In this document: in pieces, positions 1 to 5,626 of the stretch | Layout of the letters: the number at the start of each line of letters is the position of its first letter | Numbering within the stretch: the first letter of the stretch is position 1 | Assembly (NCBI GenBank): GCA_003560935.1 | Contig: PWJF01000385.1 | Coordinates: 1 to 7,552 of the forward strand | From: Ignavibacteriales bacterium | Lineage (GTDB): Bacteria; Bacteroidota; Ignavibacteria; T3Sed10-11 | Direction: 5' to 3' | Length of the DNA stretch: 7,552 nt | Program-made: the position numbers and the translations under genes | Notes under the pieces: model-generated | What the model was told of the DNA's origin: nothing | Database searches by the model: none | What the model saw: only the letters and a program-made list of their open reading frames with translations

Positions 1-1983
1 ATACCACAACTCGGCATTCAACGGCTTTTGTATCCAGTGTCCTTCATCCGGAAAGTATAACATCTTCGACTCCACCCCCTGCCGCTGCAGCGCGGTGAAC
101 ATCTGGAATCCTTCGCTGACATCAACGCGAAAATCGTAATAACCGTGCACAACAAGCGTCGGTGTTGTAATATTCTCCGCATGGGTAAGCGGCGACCATT
201 TCTCATATAACTCCGGATTTTCATACGGTGTCCCGCGAAATTCCCATTCTGGAAACCATAACTCCTCTGTTGAGCCGTAAAAACTGTTCACATTAAATAA
301 ACCTGCATGACTCACCAGACATTTGAAGCGGTCTGTTTGTGTTGCAATCCAGTTGATCATGTAACCGCCGTACGATGCACCCGCAGCACCTATCCGCTCT
401 GCATCGACGTAATCATAATTTTCGATAATATAATCCAACCCTTTCATCAGATCTCGGTAAGCTTTTCCTCCCCAATCGCCGCTTATCTGATCGGTAAAAT
501 CCTGTCCGTAACCTGTACTGCCTCTTCTGTTGACCATTGCTACCACATATCCACGGCTTGCAAACATTTGTGCGTTCCATCGATAGTGAAATTGGTCTCC
601 CCACTGACCCTGCGGTCCGCCGTGTGCGAGATATATCAACGGATATGTTTTGTTCCCATCGAATCCCGGCGGTGTAAGCAGCATGCCGTGTACGCGTGCA
701 CCTTCGGCTCCTTCGAACCAAAAGTTCTCCACCGGATTCATTTCAATTTGTGCAATTCGTTCATCGTTTACTTGTGTTACCGAATGAAGATTTCTGCCGT
801 TCGAATCCATCCTGAATATCTCGGTTGGTTTATTCATCCTTTGCCTGAGAAATACGAGCGTTTTACCGTCCGGGGTAATTCGTAATGCGGTGTTATATCC
901 GTTATCAAGTATTTTATCGACTTGCTTATCACGAACGGATAATCTAAAGATTGAATTATTTCCCTGATCGTTTGCATTGAAATAAATATATCTGGGGTCA
1001 GGCGACCACACATACTCAGCCACACTGTAATCGATATCCGCCGTCAAATTTGTTTTTGCGCCGGTCGCTCTCTCATAAATTACAAGCTGATGCCGGTCGG
1101 CTTCAAATCCAGCGCGTTCCATCATGAGGTACGAAATATACTTTCCGTCGGGTGAATATGCAGGCTGGAAATCGTTTGCCGGATTTGTGGTAACACGCTT
1201 CATCTCACCGCCGGTTACCGGCACGGTAAACACGTCGTTGTTTGTGCTGACTGCAACCATCTCATCCGTATTGCGAAGAAAAACCATCTCTCGACCATCC
1301 GGTGAAAAGTTATACGTCCAGTACCCGCCGAGGCTGATGGGCGGTGTGTCGTAGTCTCCGGGAGTAAGTATTTGCGGTTCTTCTCCTCCGACCTCCAATA
1401 CGTACAGGTGATATCGCGTATCGTGTTTCCAGCTATCCCAGTGACGGTAGAGCAGCCGGTCGAATATCATTGCTTCTATTTTACTGTTCTCTTTTTCTTC
1501 CATCCGCTCACGGTTGCAGTCGTCGGTCTCGCATTCGGGATACCCTTCGGTCCAGTATGCGAAGTTTTCGCCGTCCGGCGACCAGAGCAATCCGTTCACG
1601 CCGGTGTATATATCGCTGCGTTTCTTCGCTTCACCGCCTGTTACCGAAATAGTATATATCTGCGGCGAGCCGTGACGGGTTGAGACAAAGGCAATAGACT
1701 TCCCGTCGGGCGACCAGCGCGGACTGTGATTACCGCGCGGGGCGTTGGTCAACTGTCTAATGTCTCCGCCTTCCGCCGGTACAAGAAAAATATTGCTGTT
1801 TGAAGTGTTCTCAGCTTTATTAAATTTTGTTACGACAAAAGCAATCGTCTTGCCGTCGGGTGATATCTGCGGATCGGCGATTCGCTCCATCGCGATCATG
1901 TCGTCGAAGGTGATGGGGCGCTGTGATTGAGCAAATACAAGAAAAGGAATGAAAATCAACAGCAGTACATAATATATTCTCAT
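1..1983 (-). CDS. Exported S9-family (S9C/DPP5-like) serine peptidase, C-terminus cut by window edge
   Basis: Frame read by hand from the ATG at 1981-1983 and open without a stop to base 1 (661 codons). Residues 1-18 form a signal peptide ending VFA before QSQ, so the protein is likely periplasmic or secreted. Seven S/T-P-D motifs, at residues 41, 91, 135, 227, 277, 327 and 370, mark the blades of an N-terminal beta-propeller. The alpha/beta-hydrolase domain follows: HGGP oxyanion-hole motif at 454-457, nucleophile Ser537 in GASYGG, Asp617 in HGYYDFRVD and His649 in DEGHW, a complete Ser-Asp-His triad in family order and spacing. Family members cleave peptides, often removing dipeptides or acylated residues from N-termini; the substrate is not visible. 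Only a short C-terminal tail is missing. Cys151 and Cys156 could form a disulfide. The start is supported by GGAGG at 1989-1993, five bases before ATG. The gene is divergent from cutA. Confidence 0.93.
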   Translation of the reverse strand, partial: MRIYYVLLLIFIPFLVFAQSQRPITFDDMIAMERIADPQISPDGKTIAFVVTKFNKAENTSNSNIFLVPAEGGDIRQLTNAPRGNHSPRWSPDGKSIAFVSTRHGSPQIYTISVTGGEAKKRSDIYTGVNGLLWSPDGENFAYWTEGYPECETDDCNRERMEEKENSKIEAMIFDRLLYRHWDSWKHDTRYHLYVLEVGGEEPQILTPGDYDTPPISLGGYWTYNFSPDGREMVFLRNTDEMVAVSTNNDVFTVPVTGGEMKRVTTNPANDFQPAYSPDGKYISYLMMERAGFEADRHQLVIYERATGAKTNLTADIDYSVAEYVWSPDPRYIYFNANDQGNNSIFRLSVRDKQVDKILDNGYNTALRITPDGKTLVFLRQRMNKPTEIFRMDSNGRNLHSVTQVNDERIAQIEMNPVENFWFEGAEGARVHGMLLTPPGFDGNKTYPLIYLAHGGPQGQWGDQFHYRWNAQMFASRGYVVAMVNRRGSTGYGQDFTDQISGDWGGKAYRDLMKGLDYIIENYDYVDAERIGAAGASYGGYMINWIATQTDRFKCLVSHAGLFNVNSFYGSTEELWFPEWEFRGTPYENPELYEKWSPLTHAENITTPTLVVHGYYDFRVDVSEGFQMFTALQRQGVESKMLYFPDEGHWIQKPLNAELWY

Positions 1984-2030
1984 AGAGACCTCCGGGTAGT
2001 GTTCTGTAAAGGTACGGGTGAAGATAGAAT

Positions 2031-2059
2031 AATATACGGCAAATTCTCCGAAGCATCAA
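2031..2059 (-). promoter_or_regulatory. Candidate sigma70-type promoter of the S9 peptidase
   Basis: On the minus strand TTGATG (2054-2059) is followed after exactly 17 bases by TATATT (2031-2036), 4-5 of 6 matches to each consensus box. A start near 2024 would give a leader of about 40 bases containing the GGAGG at 1989-1993. Seen by eye only; AT-rich DNA yields such matches by chance. Confidence 0.4.
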
Positions 2060-2066
2060 TTCACGG

Positions 2067-2095
2067 TTTACCGGTTTTTGATAATTTCGTATATT
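2067..2095 (+). promoter_or_regulatory. Candidate promoter of cutA
   Basis: TTTACC (2067-2072), a 17-base spacer and TATATT (2090-2095) would start transcription near 2102, about 35 bases before the cutA ATG. Its -35 box lies only eight bases from the -35 box of the opposing peptidase promoter, so the two polymerase sites nearly abut. A perfect TATAAT at 2116-2121 is an alternative -10, but it lacks a good -35 and would leave almost no leader. Confidence 0.33.
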
Positions 2096-2136
2096 TAAAA
2101 AAATCACATGTCGATTATAATGCAGGTATTGATGGT

Positions 2137-2457
2137 ATGAATGAAATAATTCTCCTCTACATAACCAATCCGAACCGCGAACATGCGGAGAAAATAAGCA
2201 AACATTTAATCGAAAAGAGACTTGCGGCGTGTACGAACGTCTTCCCCATCAATAGTATGTATCACTGGAAAGGCGATGTGGAAAACGACGCGGAATACGT
2301 CTGCATCGCCAAAACCACACCCGCCCGCGCCGACGACGTCGAAAAAGCGGTCGCAGAAACACACGAGTACGAAGTGCCGTGTATTCTGCGGATCCCGGTT
2401 CATGCGAATGAGTCGTATTATAAGTGGATTCGGGAAGAGGTGAAGAATGCATGTTGA
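2137..2457 (+). CDS. cutA: CutA family divalent-cation tolerance protein
   Basis: A 106-residue protein, the usual length of CutA1, covering the family from end to end: a first beta strand (residues 3-9), TNP (10-12), the helix ending in LAAC (29-32), the S-x-Y-x-W segment (40-44), KTT (59-61) and the HEYEVP signature (76-81), with YYKW near the C-terminus. CutA proteins are cytosolic trimers with a PII-like ferredoxin fold. They were linked to tolerance of copper and other divalent ions in E. coli, but their biochemical role is unsettled. The ATG at 2137 is chosen because the family begins here. The frame is open back to 1927, but that extra sequence resembles no CutA and runs over the divergent promoters. 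The ribosome site is weak (AGG at 2124-2126). The TGA stop at normal family length indicates that UGA is a stop codon in this genome. Confidence 0.93.
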   Translation: MNEIILLYITNPNREHAEKISKHLIEKRLAACTNVFPINSMYHWKGDVENDAEYVCIAKTTPARADDVEKAVAETHEYEVPCILRIPVHANESYYKWIREEVKNAC

Positions 2458-2483
2458 ACACAAATATATTTACAAACGGGTGA

Positions 2484-2503
2484 AATCCCGCGAAGCGGGG
2501 ATT
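2484..2503 (+). other. Hairpin downstream of cutA
   Basis: AATCCC (2484-2489) pairs with GGGATT (2498-2503). An inner GC/GC pair closes a GAA loop and one G (2497) is bulged. The hairpin lies 27 bases after the cutA stop but has no T-run on either strand, so it is a weak candidate for an intrinsic terminator. It may instead stabilise the mRNA end or be a dispersed short repeat. Confidence 0.4.
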
Positions 2504-2532
2504 GCATGGTTGTATGCATGCATGAATCAGAC

Positions 2533-2561
2533 TTGATAAAAAGTCCGACATTAGATATATT
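2533..2561 (+). promoter_or_regulatory. Candidate promoter of the toxin-antitoxin pair
   Basis: TTGATA (2533-2538), a 17-base spacer and TATATT (2556-2561), five of six matches in each box. The predicted start near 2568 gives a leader of about 32 bases with a good ribosome site (GAAAGG, 2587-2592, seven bases before the antitoxin ATG). An alternative, CCGACA (2545-2550) with a 16-base spacer and a perfect TATAAT (2567-2572), cannot be excluded. Either would be covered by the palindrome at 2554-2577. Confidence 0.5.
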
Positions 2562-2577
2562 GTATATATAATATATC
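2554..2577. promoter_or_regulatory. 24-bp near-perfect palindrome, probable antitoxin operator
   Basis: Outer arms GATATATT (2554-2561) and AATATATC (2570-2577) are exact reverse complements. The eight bases between them are also self-complementary except for the 2562/2569 pair, so 11 of 12 positions match. The palindrome covers the -10 box and likely start site of the toxin-antitoxin promoter, where ribbon-helix-helix antitoxins typically bind to repress their own operon. The operator role is inference; AT-repeat composition makes chance symmetry easier. Confidence 0.45.
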
Positions 2578-2599
2578 ATTTTAACTGAAAGGCTTCACC

Positions 2600-2740
2600 A
2601 TGAAAACCCAGATGATCATCCGCATCGATGAGGAGAAGAAAGAGAAACTCTCAAAAATCGCCCGGGCAGAGGGGAAGAACTCAAATCAGGTAGTCCGCGA
2701 GCTTATTGAATCCTATCTACAGGACCGGAATATAGAGTGA
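2600..2740 (+). CDS. CopG/ribbon-helix-helix antitoxin, N-terminal DNA-binding part only
   Basis: A 46-residue product. The strand TQMIIRID (3-10) is followed by a helix rich in K/E, a turn with GKNSNQ (25-30) and a second helix VVRELIESYL (31-40), the layout of a ribbon-helix-helix DNA-binding domain with the strand at the N-terminus. Such proteins dimerise, bind operator palindromes and neutralise a partner toxin through a C-terminal extension. Here the frame ends at TGA 2738-2740, before that extension, although the same frame continues open to the toxin start. As written, the protein could still bind DNA but should lack the toxin-binding part. The start is supported by GAAAGG at 2587-2592. 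It is possibly a nonsense-mutated antitoxin rather than a natural short one. Confidence 0.75.
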   Translation: MKTQMIIRIDEEKKEKLSKIARAEGKNSNQVVRELIESYLQDRNIE

Positions 2741-2848
2741 TATATCGACGATCTCTGGGCGCGGATCGGTTCCAAACTCCGGAAGAAAAAGGTCGATGAA
2801 CAAAAAATAAGAAAGACTATCCGGGAAATCAGGAATAAAAAGCGATGA
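2741..2848 (+). pseudogene. Detached C-terminal part of the antitoxin, in frame after an internal TGA
   Basis: Continuing in the antitoxin frame after the TGA gives 35 sense codons, beginning YIDDLWARIGSKL and ending in a basic, helix-forming tail (IRKTIREIRNKKR). They run to a TGA at 2846-2848 that overlaps the toxin ATG (2845-2847) in the four-base ATGA arrangement usual for antitoxin-toxin pairs. A conserved-looking, stop-free tail and this precise overlap imply that the original antitoxin was one 82-codon gene. From memory, a YIDDLW-type segment follows the ribbon-helix-helix domain in intact relatives paired with PIN toxins; this should be verified. The segment contains no in-frame ATG or GTG, so it would be made only by stop read-through, or if the TGA is a sequencing error. 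Confidence 0.7.
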
Positions 2849-3252
2849 GAGTAGTCATCGATACGAATGTCTTTATCTCATCATTTCTTGGAAAAGGTAA
2901 TCCGTATAAAATAATTCAGCTCTGGAAAACCGGAGCAGTTACTCTGTGTTTGTCCACCGACATTCTATCCGAATATGTTGAGGTACTCGAACGATTATCA
3001 TTATCGGGGGAACCTGAAATCCGTGAACTTCTCGACCTGTTTAAAAAATCTTCTCAGGTAGTGTTTACGGCGAATCCCGAAAAATTATCAGTCGTCGATA
3101 TAGATCCGGATGAAAATATGTTTTTCGAATGCGCCGCTTCACTTCATGCGGATTATATCATCACCGGCGATAAAGCCGTTCGAAGAATCGGCAAATATCT
3201 ACAAATATTAGTATTAACACCAAGAGAGTTTATTGATCAGTTCGATAATTAG
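2845..3252 (+). CDS. PIN-domain toxin of a type II toxin-antitoxin pair (COG1569-like)
   Basis: A 135-residue, single-domain PIN protein. The four acidic positions expected to bind metal at a PIN nuclease site are visible: Asp6 in VIDTN, Glu43 in LSEY, Asp89 in DPDEN and Asp109 in ITGDK. The C-terminal LTPREF motif (124-129) is typical of the family annotated as toxin component, PIN family. Such proteins are Mg/Mn-dependent ribonucleases that cut cellular RNA when the antitoxin is lost. No residue appears missing, so the toxin looks functional although its antitoxin is interrupted. AGGA at 2831-2834 lies ten bases before the ATG. The start overlaps the ancestral antitoxin stop, but the premature stop lies about 100 bases upstream, so translational coupling would now be weak. 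RNA substrate not predictable. Confidence 0.9.
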   Translation: MRVVIDTNVFISSFLGKGNPYKIIQLWKTGAVTLCLSTDILSEYVEVLERLSLSGEPEIRELLDLFKKSSQVVFTANPEKLSVVDIDPDENMFFECAASLHADYIITGDKAVRRIGKYLQILVLTPREFIDQFDN

Positions 3253-3282
3253 TCGTTTATTTGGATATGTGTAACATGTCTT

Positions 3283-3352
3283 TTGGAGCTTGGAATTTGG
3301 AATTTGGTCCTTGGAACCTGAAACCTCAAACCTCGAACCCAAGACCCGGAAC
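3283..3352. repeat. Array of ten degenerate 7-bp units
   Basis: From 3283 the sequence divides without any indel into ten consecutive heptamers. The first five are TTGGAGC, TTGGAAT, TTGGAAT, TTGGTCC and TTGGAAC; the next five drift to CTGAAAC, CTCAAAC, CTCGAAC, CCAAGAC and CCGGAAC. A common pattern is YYnGAAY. The array occupies most of the 100 bases between the convergent toxin and ATPase genes, and its last base abuts the ATPase stop codon at 3353-3355. The two halves are loosely complementary but do not make a clean terminator stem. Function unknown. Confidence 0.8.
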
Positions 3353-5365
3353 CTACCCCCTCCGCACCAACAACCGCAACCCGTTCGCAACAACGATCAG
3401 CGTACTCCCCTCATGTCCGATCACGCCGACAGGCAAGGTGATCTCGCCGAATAAAGCCAGTATCATAAGTGAAACCATCACCACAAATGCAAAGGTAAGA
3501 TTCTGACGAACCACGCGTCTCGTACGGCGCGCTTCTCTCAACACTCCGGGAAGGCGGCTCAAGTCGTCGCTCATTAACAGAACGTCTGCGCTTTCGAGTG
3601 CGACGTCCGTTCCGGCAGCGCCCATCGCGATGCCGAGATTTGCCGTTGCAAGTGCGGGGGCATCGTTTATACCGTCGCCGACCATCGCGACCGAGCCGAA
3701 TTCTTTTTTCAACTTTTCTATCGTCTCCACTTTCTCCTGTGGAAGCAATTCCGGGAAAACCTCATCGACTCCCAGATCGTCGCCCAGCTTTTTCGCAACC
3801 TGTTTATTATCGCCGGTCAGTAATACTACTTTTTCAACCCCCGCTTGCTTTAGCTTCTTCACTACGTGTTTTGCTTCCTCTCTCACCGTGTCGGCAATAG
3901 CGATTATACCCCACGGTTCATCGTCACCTATCAGGACGACAGTCCTCCCCTGTTCTTCATGAATTCTGATCTGCTCAGTTATTTCACCATTTACATTAGA
4001 GAAAAGAGATTTCCTCCCGATCTGTAATTTAAATCCATTCACCGTTGCCCTGGCACCGAGTCCGGTTGCGGCTTCGAAGTTATCCGACTCTATAGCAAAA
4101 ATCCCTCGCTCTTCGCCCCCTCGAACTATCGCCTTTGCAAGCGGATGTTCGGAAGAATGTTCGACCGATACGGCGGCAGTCAGCAATGCGATTTGTTCAC
4201 GTGAAAGCTCGCCGAGCTGATCGTCGGGCGGCGGTGGAATATCGTTTTTCCGTTCTATAAAAAACTCTTTTGGAATATTGCTCCCGTTCGTAAACGGAAT
4301 GACCGCAACTACGCCGGGTCGTCCCGTGGTCAATGTACCGGTCTTGTCGAATGCAACGGCACGGACTATCGATGCCTGTTCGATATACGCGCCTCCTTTG
4401 TACAGCACGCCGCTCCGGGCGGAACTTGCCAGCGCGGAAAGCAGCGCGGCGGGGATCGAGATCACCAGAGCACACGGCGATGCAACGACCATCAACGTAA
4501 TTGCGCGATAAAACGCATCGCCGAAATTCCATCCCATTAACAGATACGGTATTGCAAACACGAGCAGCGTAATTCCGACAACCGACATAGCATAATACTG
4601 ACCGAGAACCCGATCGGTAAAATCCTGACTTTTCGCTTTCCTTTCCCGCGCTTCTTCAACCATTTTTACAATTCGTGCAAGCGTTGAATCCTCCGCTTCG
4701 ACGGTTACCCTTATATCGAGCATACCGTTACCGTTAATCGTGCCGGCGAATACTTTCGAACCCCTGCTCTTTTCAGAGGGCATCGATTCGCCGGTAATGC
4801 TCGCCTCATTCACGGCCGACTCGCCGCGTATAACGACACCGTCGTTTGGTATCTGCTCACCCGGCCGAACGGTCACGATCTCTCCTCTCCGCACTTCATC
4901 GACCGGCACTTCGACTATTTTATTTTCACCGTTATCGTTTCTTTTGACGCGGGCAATTTTCAGCGTCATATCGAGCAATGCGCGAATGCTGGTGAACGTA
5001 CGACCCATTGCGTATGTTTCAAGCGTATTCGACAGCGAGAAGAGAAACATCAATATTGCCCCCTCTTTCGGCTGACCGACAATGGCGGCGCCGATCGCGG
5101 CGATGATCATTAAAAAATTCACATCGAACAACCGCTGCTTTAAAGAATCGTACGCCGCCTGTACACTGTAATAACCGCCGCTGAAATAGGAGATGCCGTA
5201 TAGTATCCATGGCACTGCCGCTCCGAATGCATCTATCCCTTCTGATATCCATCCCGCGATCAACGTAATCAGACACAACGCGGTGAGACGAATCATCCAC
5301 GGAAGCGCTGCGAGCTTTTCTTCTTCGGGAGTCGGTTTTCGTTTATTGATTTCGTTTGCATTCAT
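3353..5365 (-). CDS. P1B-type heavy-metal ATPase with SPC and HEGST signatures (P1B-4-like; Co/Zn/Fe exporter)
   Basis: A complete 670-residue ATPase in the inner membrane, predicted to export a divalent transition metal at the cost of ATP. In order: a short cytosolic N-terminus without an HMA domain or Cys/His cluster; hydrophobic segments near 24-41, 49-66, 80-98 and 101-120; the actuator domain with TGES (191-194); a membrane pair with the metal-site SPC (296-298); the phosphorylation site DKTGT (340-344); the nucleotide domain with SEHPLA (405-410) and GLG (435-437); TGD (517-519); GDGINDAP (563-570); and two final helices with HEGST (651-655). SPC plus HEG(G/S)T is the published mark of P1B-4 enzymes such as CoaT, CtpD and PfeT, reported for Co, Fe or Zn. 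Odd points are an eight-helix layout and a proline-rich insert (PPPP, 377-380). The ribosome site is weak (AAAG, three bases from ATG). Confidence 0.93.
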   Translation of the reverse strand: MNANEINKRKPTPEEEKLAALPWMIRLTALCLITLIAGWISEGIDAFGAAVPWILYGISYFSGGYYSVQAAYDSLKQRLFDVNFLMIIAAIGAAIVGQPKEGAILMFLFSLSNTLETYAMGRTFTSIRALLDMTLKIARVKRNDNGENKIVEVPVDEVRRGEIVTVRPGEQIPNDGVVIRGESAVNEASITGESMPSEKSRGSKVFAGTINGNGMLDIRVTVEAEDSTLARIVKMVEEARERKAKSQDFTDRVLGQYYAMSVVGITLLVFAIPYLLMGWNFGDAFYRAITLMVVASPCALVISIPAALLSALASSARSGVLYKGGAYIEQASIVRAVAFDKTGTLTTGRPGVVAVIPFTNGSNIPKEFFIERKNDIPPPPDDQLGELSREQIALLTAAVSVEHSSEHPLAKAIVRGGEERGIFAIESDNFEAATGLGARATVNGFKLQIGRKSLFSNVNGEITEQIRIHEEQGRTVVLIGDDEPWGIIAIADTVREEAKHVVKKLKQAGVEKVVLLTGDNKQVAKKLGDDLGVDEVFPELLPQEKVETIEKLKKEFGSVAMVGDGINDAPALATANLGIAMGAAGTDVALESADVLLMSDDLSRLPGVLREARRTRRVVRQNLTFAFVVMVSLMILALFGEITLPVGVIGHEGSTLIVVANGLRLLVRRG

Positions 5366-5373
5366 ATACTTTA

Positions 5374-5514
5374 ATATAGAGTCTACTCTGAAAAAGTTAC
5401 TTGAGCCACGGATTACACGGATTAAAGCTTTACTAATTCTGTATTCTATAAAAAAAATCCGTGCAATCCGTGGCTATTCAAACCAACCAATATATATCGT
5501 AGTAGACTTAATAT
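5374..5514. repeat. Possible outer inverted repeats of a small MITE-like element
   Basis: AGTCTACT (5380-5387) and AGTAGACT (5501-5508) are exact reverse complements. Pairing continues outward through four more AT bases after two mismatches, giving 12 of 14 matched positions (5374-5387 with 5501-5514). They enclose the inner inverted repeat at 5404-5475, making a nested structure of about 141 bp. The left end is eight bases from the ATPase start codon. No target-site duplication is obvious, so a mobile origin is only a suggestion. Confidence 0.35.
5404..5475. repeat. Inverted repeat with 20-nt arms, each a tandem 9-mer pair
   Basis: The left arm (5404-5423, AGCCACGGATTACACGGATT) and right arm (5456-5475) are reverse complements at 19 of 20 positions, separated by a 32-base AT-rich loop. 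The one mismatch pairs 5415 with 5464. The left arm region reads as CACGGATTA twice in tandem (5407-5424); the right arm carries the matching pair on the other strand. The repeat lies between the two ATPase genes and would form a strong hairpin in any transcript joining them. I recall similar intergenic ACGGATTA-type repeats in many environmental bacterial genomes, but cannot confirm copy number here. Confidence 0.85.
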
Positions 5515-5537
5515 ACCAAAGCAAAATGTAATAGCAA
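5510..5537 (-). promoter_or_regulatory. Weak candidate promoter for the SPC-type ATPase
   Basis: On the minus strand TTGCTA (5532-5537), a 16-base spacer and TATATT (5510-5515). Transcription would start near 5503 and leave a leader of about 140 bases containing the whole inverted repeat before the ATG at 5365. One of several AT-rich matches in this gap, so support is slight; the gene may instead be read from the upstream ATPase. Confidence 0.22.
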
Positions 5538-5561
5538 AGAATTTTAGAAATTCGTAATTGG

Positions 5562-5600
5562 ACTATGTCTAAATAAAAAGAGCCGGTCGGCAGGCATAGT
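5562..5600 (-). terminator. Weak candidate terminator after the copper ATPase
   Basis: Beginning 27 bases past the stop of the copper ATPase, the minus strand has a GC-rich inverted repeat (GCCG/CGGC, 5582-5591) followed at once by TCTTTTTATTT (5571-5581). The GC arms leave a two-base loop, so the real stem is short. A second pairing, ACTATG with CATAGT (5562-5567 and 5595-5600), would enclose it. Partial termination between the two ATPases is possible; a strong stop is not shown. Confidence 0.25.
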
Positions 5601-5626
5601 GTGAGGGGTAACGTAGGATCAGGTGG

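Noticed and set aside
307..885. Long plus-strand frame (192 codons) opposite the peptidase
   Set aside because: The minus-strand frame through the same bases encodes the HGGP, GxSxGG and flanking hydrolase motifs. The plus-strand product has no coherent domain and is a shadow.
1927..2136. N-terminal extension of cutA to an upstream ATG
   Set aside because: CutA proteins begin at residue 1 of the 2137 start. The extension is unlike the family, overlaps the peptidase start codon and ribosome site, and covers both putative promoters.
2738..2740. UGA decoded as selenocysteine or tryptophan
   Set aside because: cutA ends with TGA at normal family length and tryptophans here are encoded by TGG, so UGA is a stop. 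A selenocysteine in an antitoxin linker has no precedent I know, and the nearby 5-bp stem is too weak to call a SECIS element.
3283..3352. CRISPR array
   Set aside because: Units are 7 bp and contiguous, with no spacers and no constant repeat of 23 bp or more; no cas gene is present.
3261..3506. Plus-strand frame of 81 codons
   Set aside because: Its first part is a translation of the heptamer array (repeated WNLEF-type residues) and the rest is antisense to the ATPase C-terminus. It has no ribosome site and no recognisable domain.
5404..5475. Intrinsic terminator
   Set aside because: The stem is long, but its loop is 32 bases and no T-run follows on the minus strand. On the plus strand it lies downstream of no gene, so the repeat-element reading is better.
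5193..5531. Plus-strand frame of 112 codons with an ITRIKA...IRAIRGY segment
   Set aside because: Half is antisense to the ATPase N-terminus and the rest translates the inverted-repeat arms, a known source of false hypothetical proteins.
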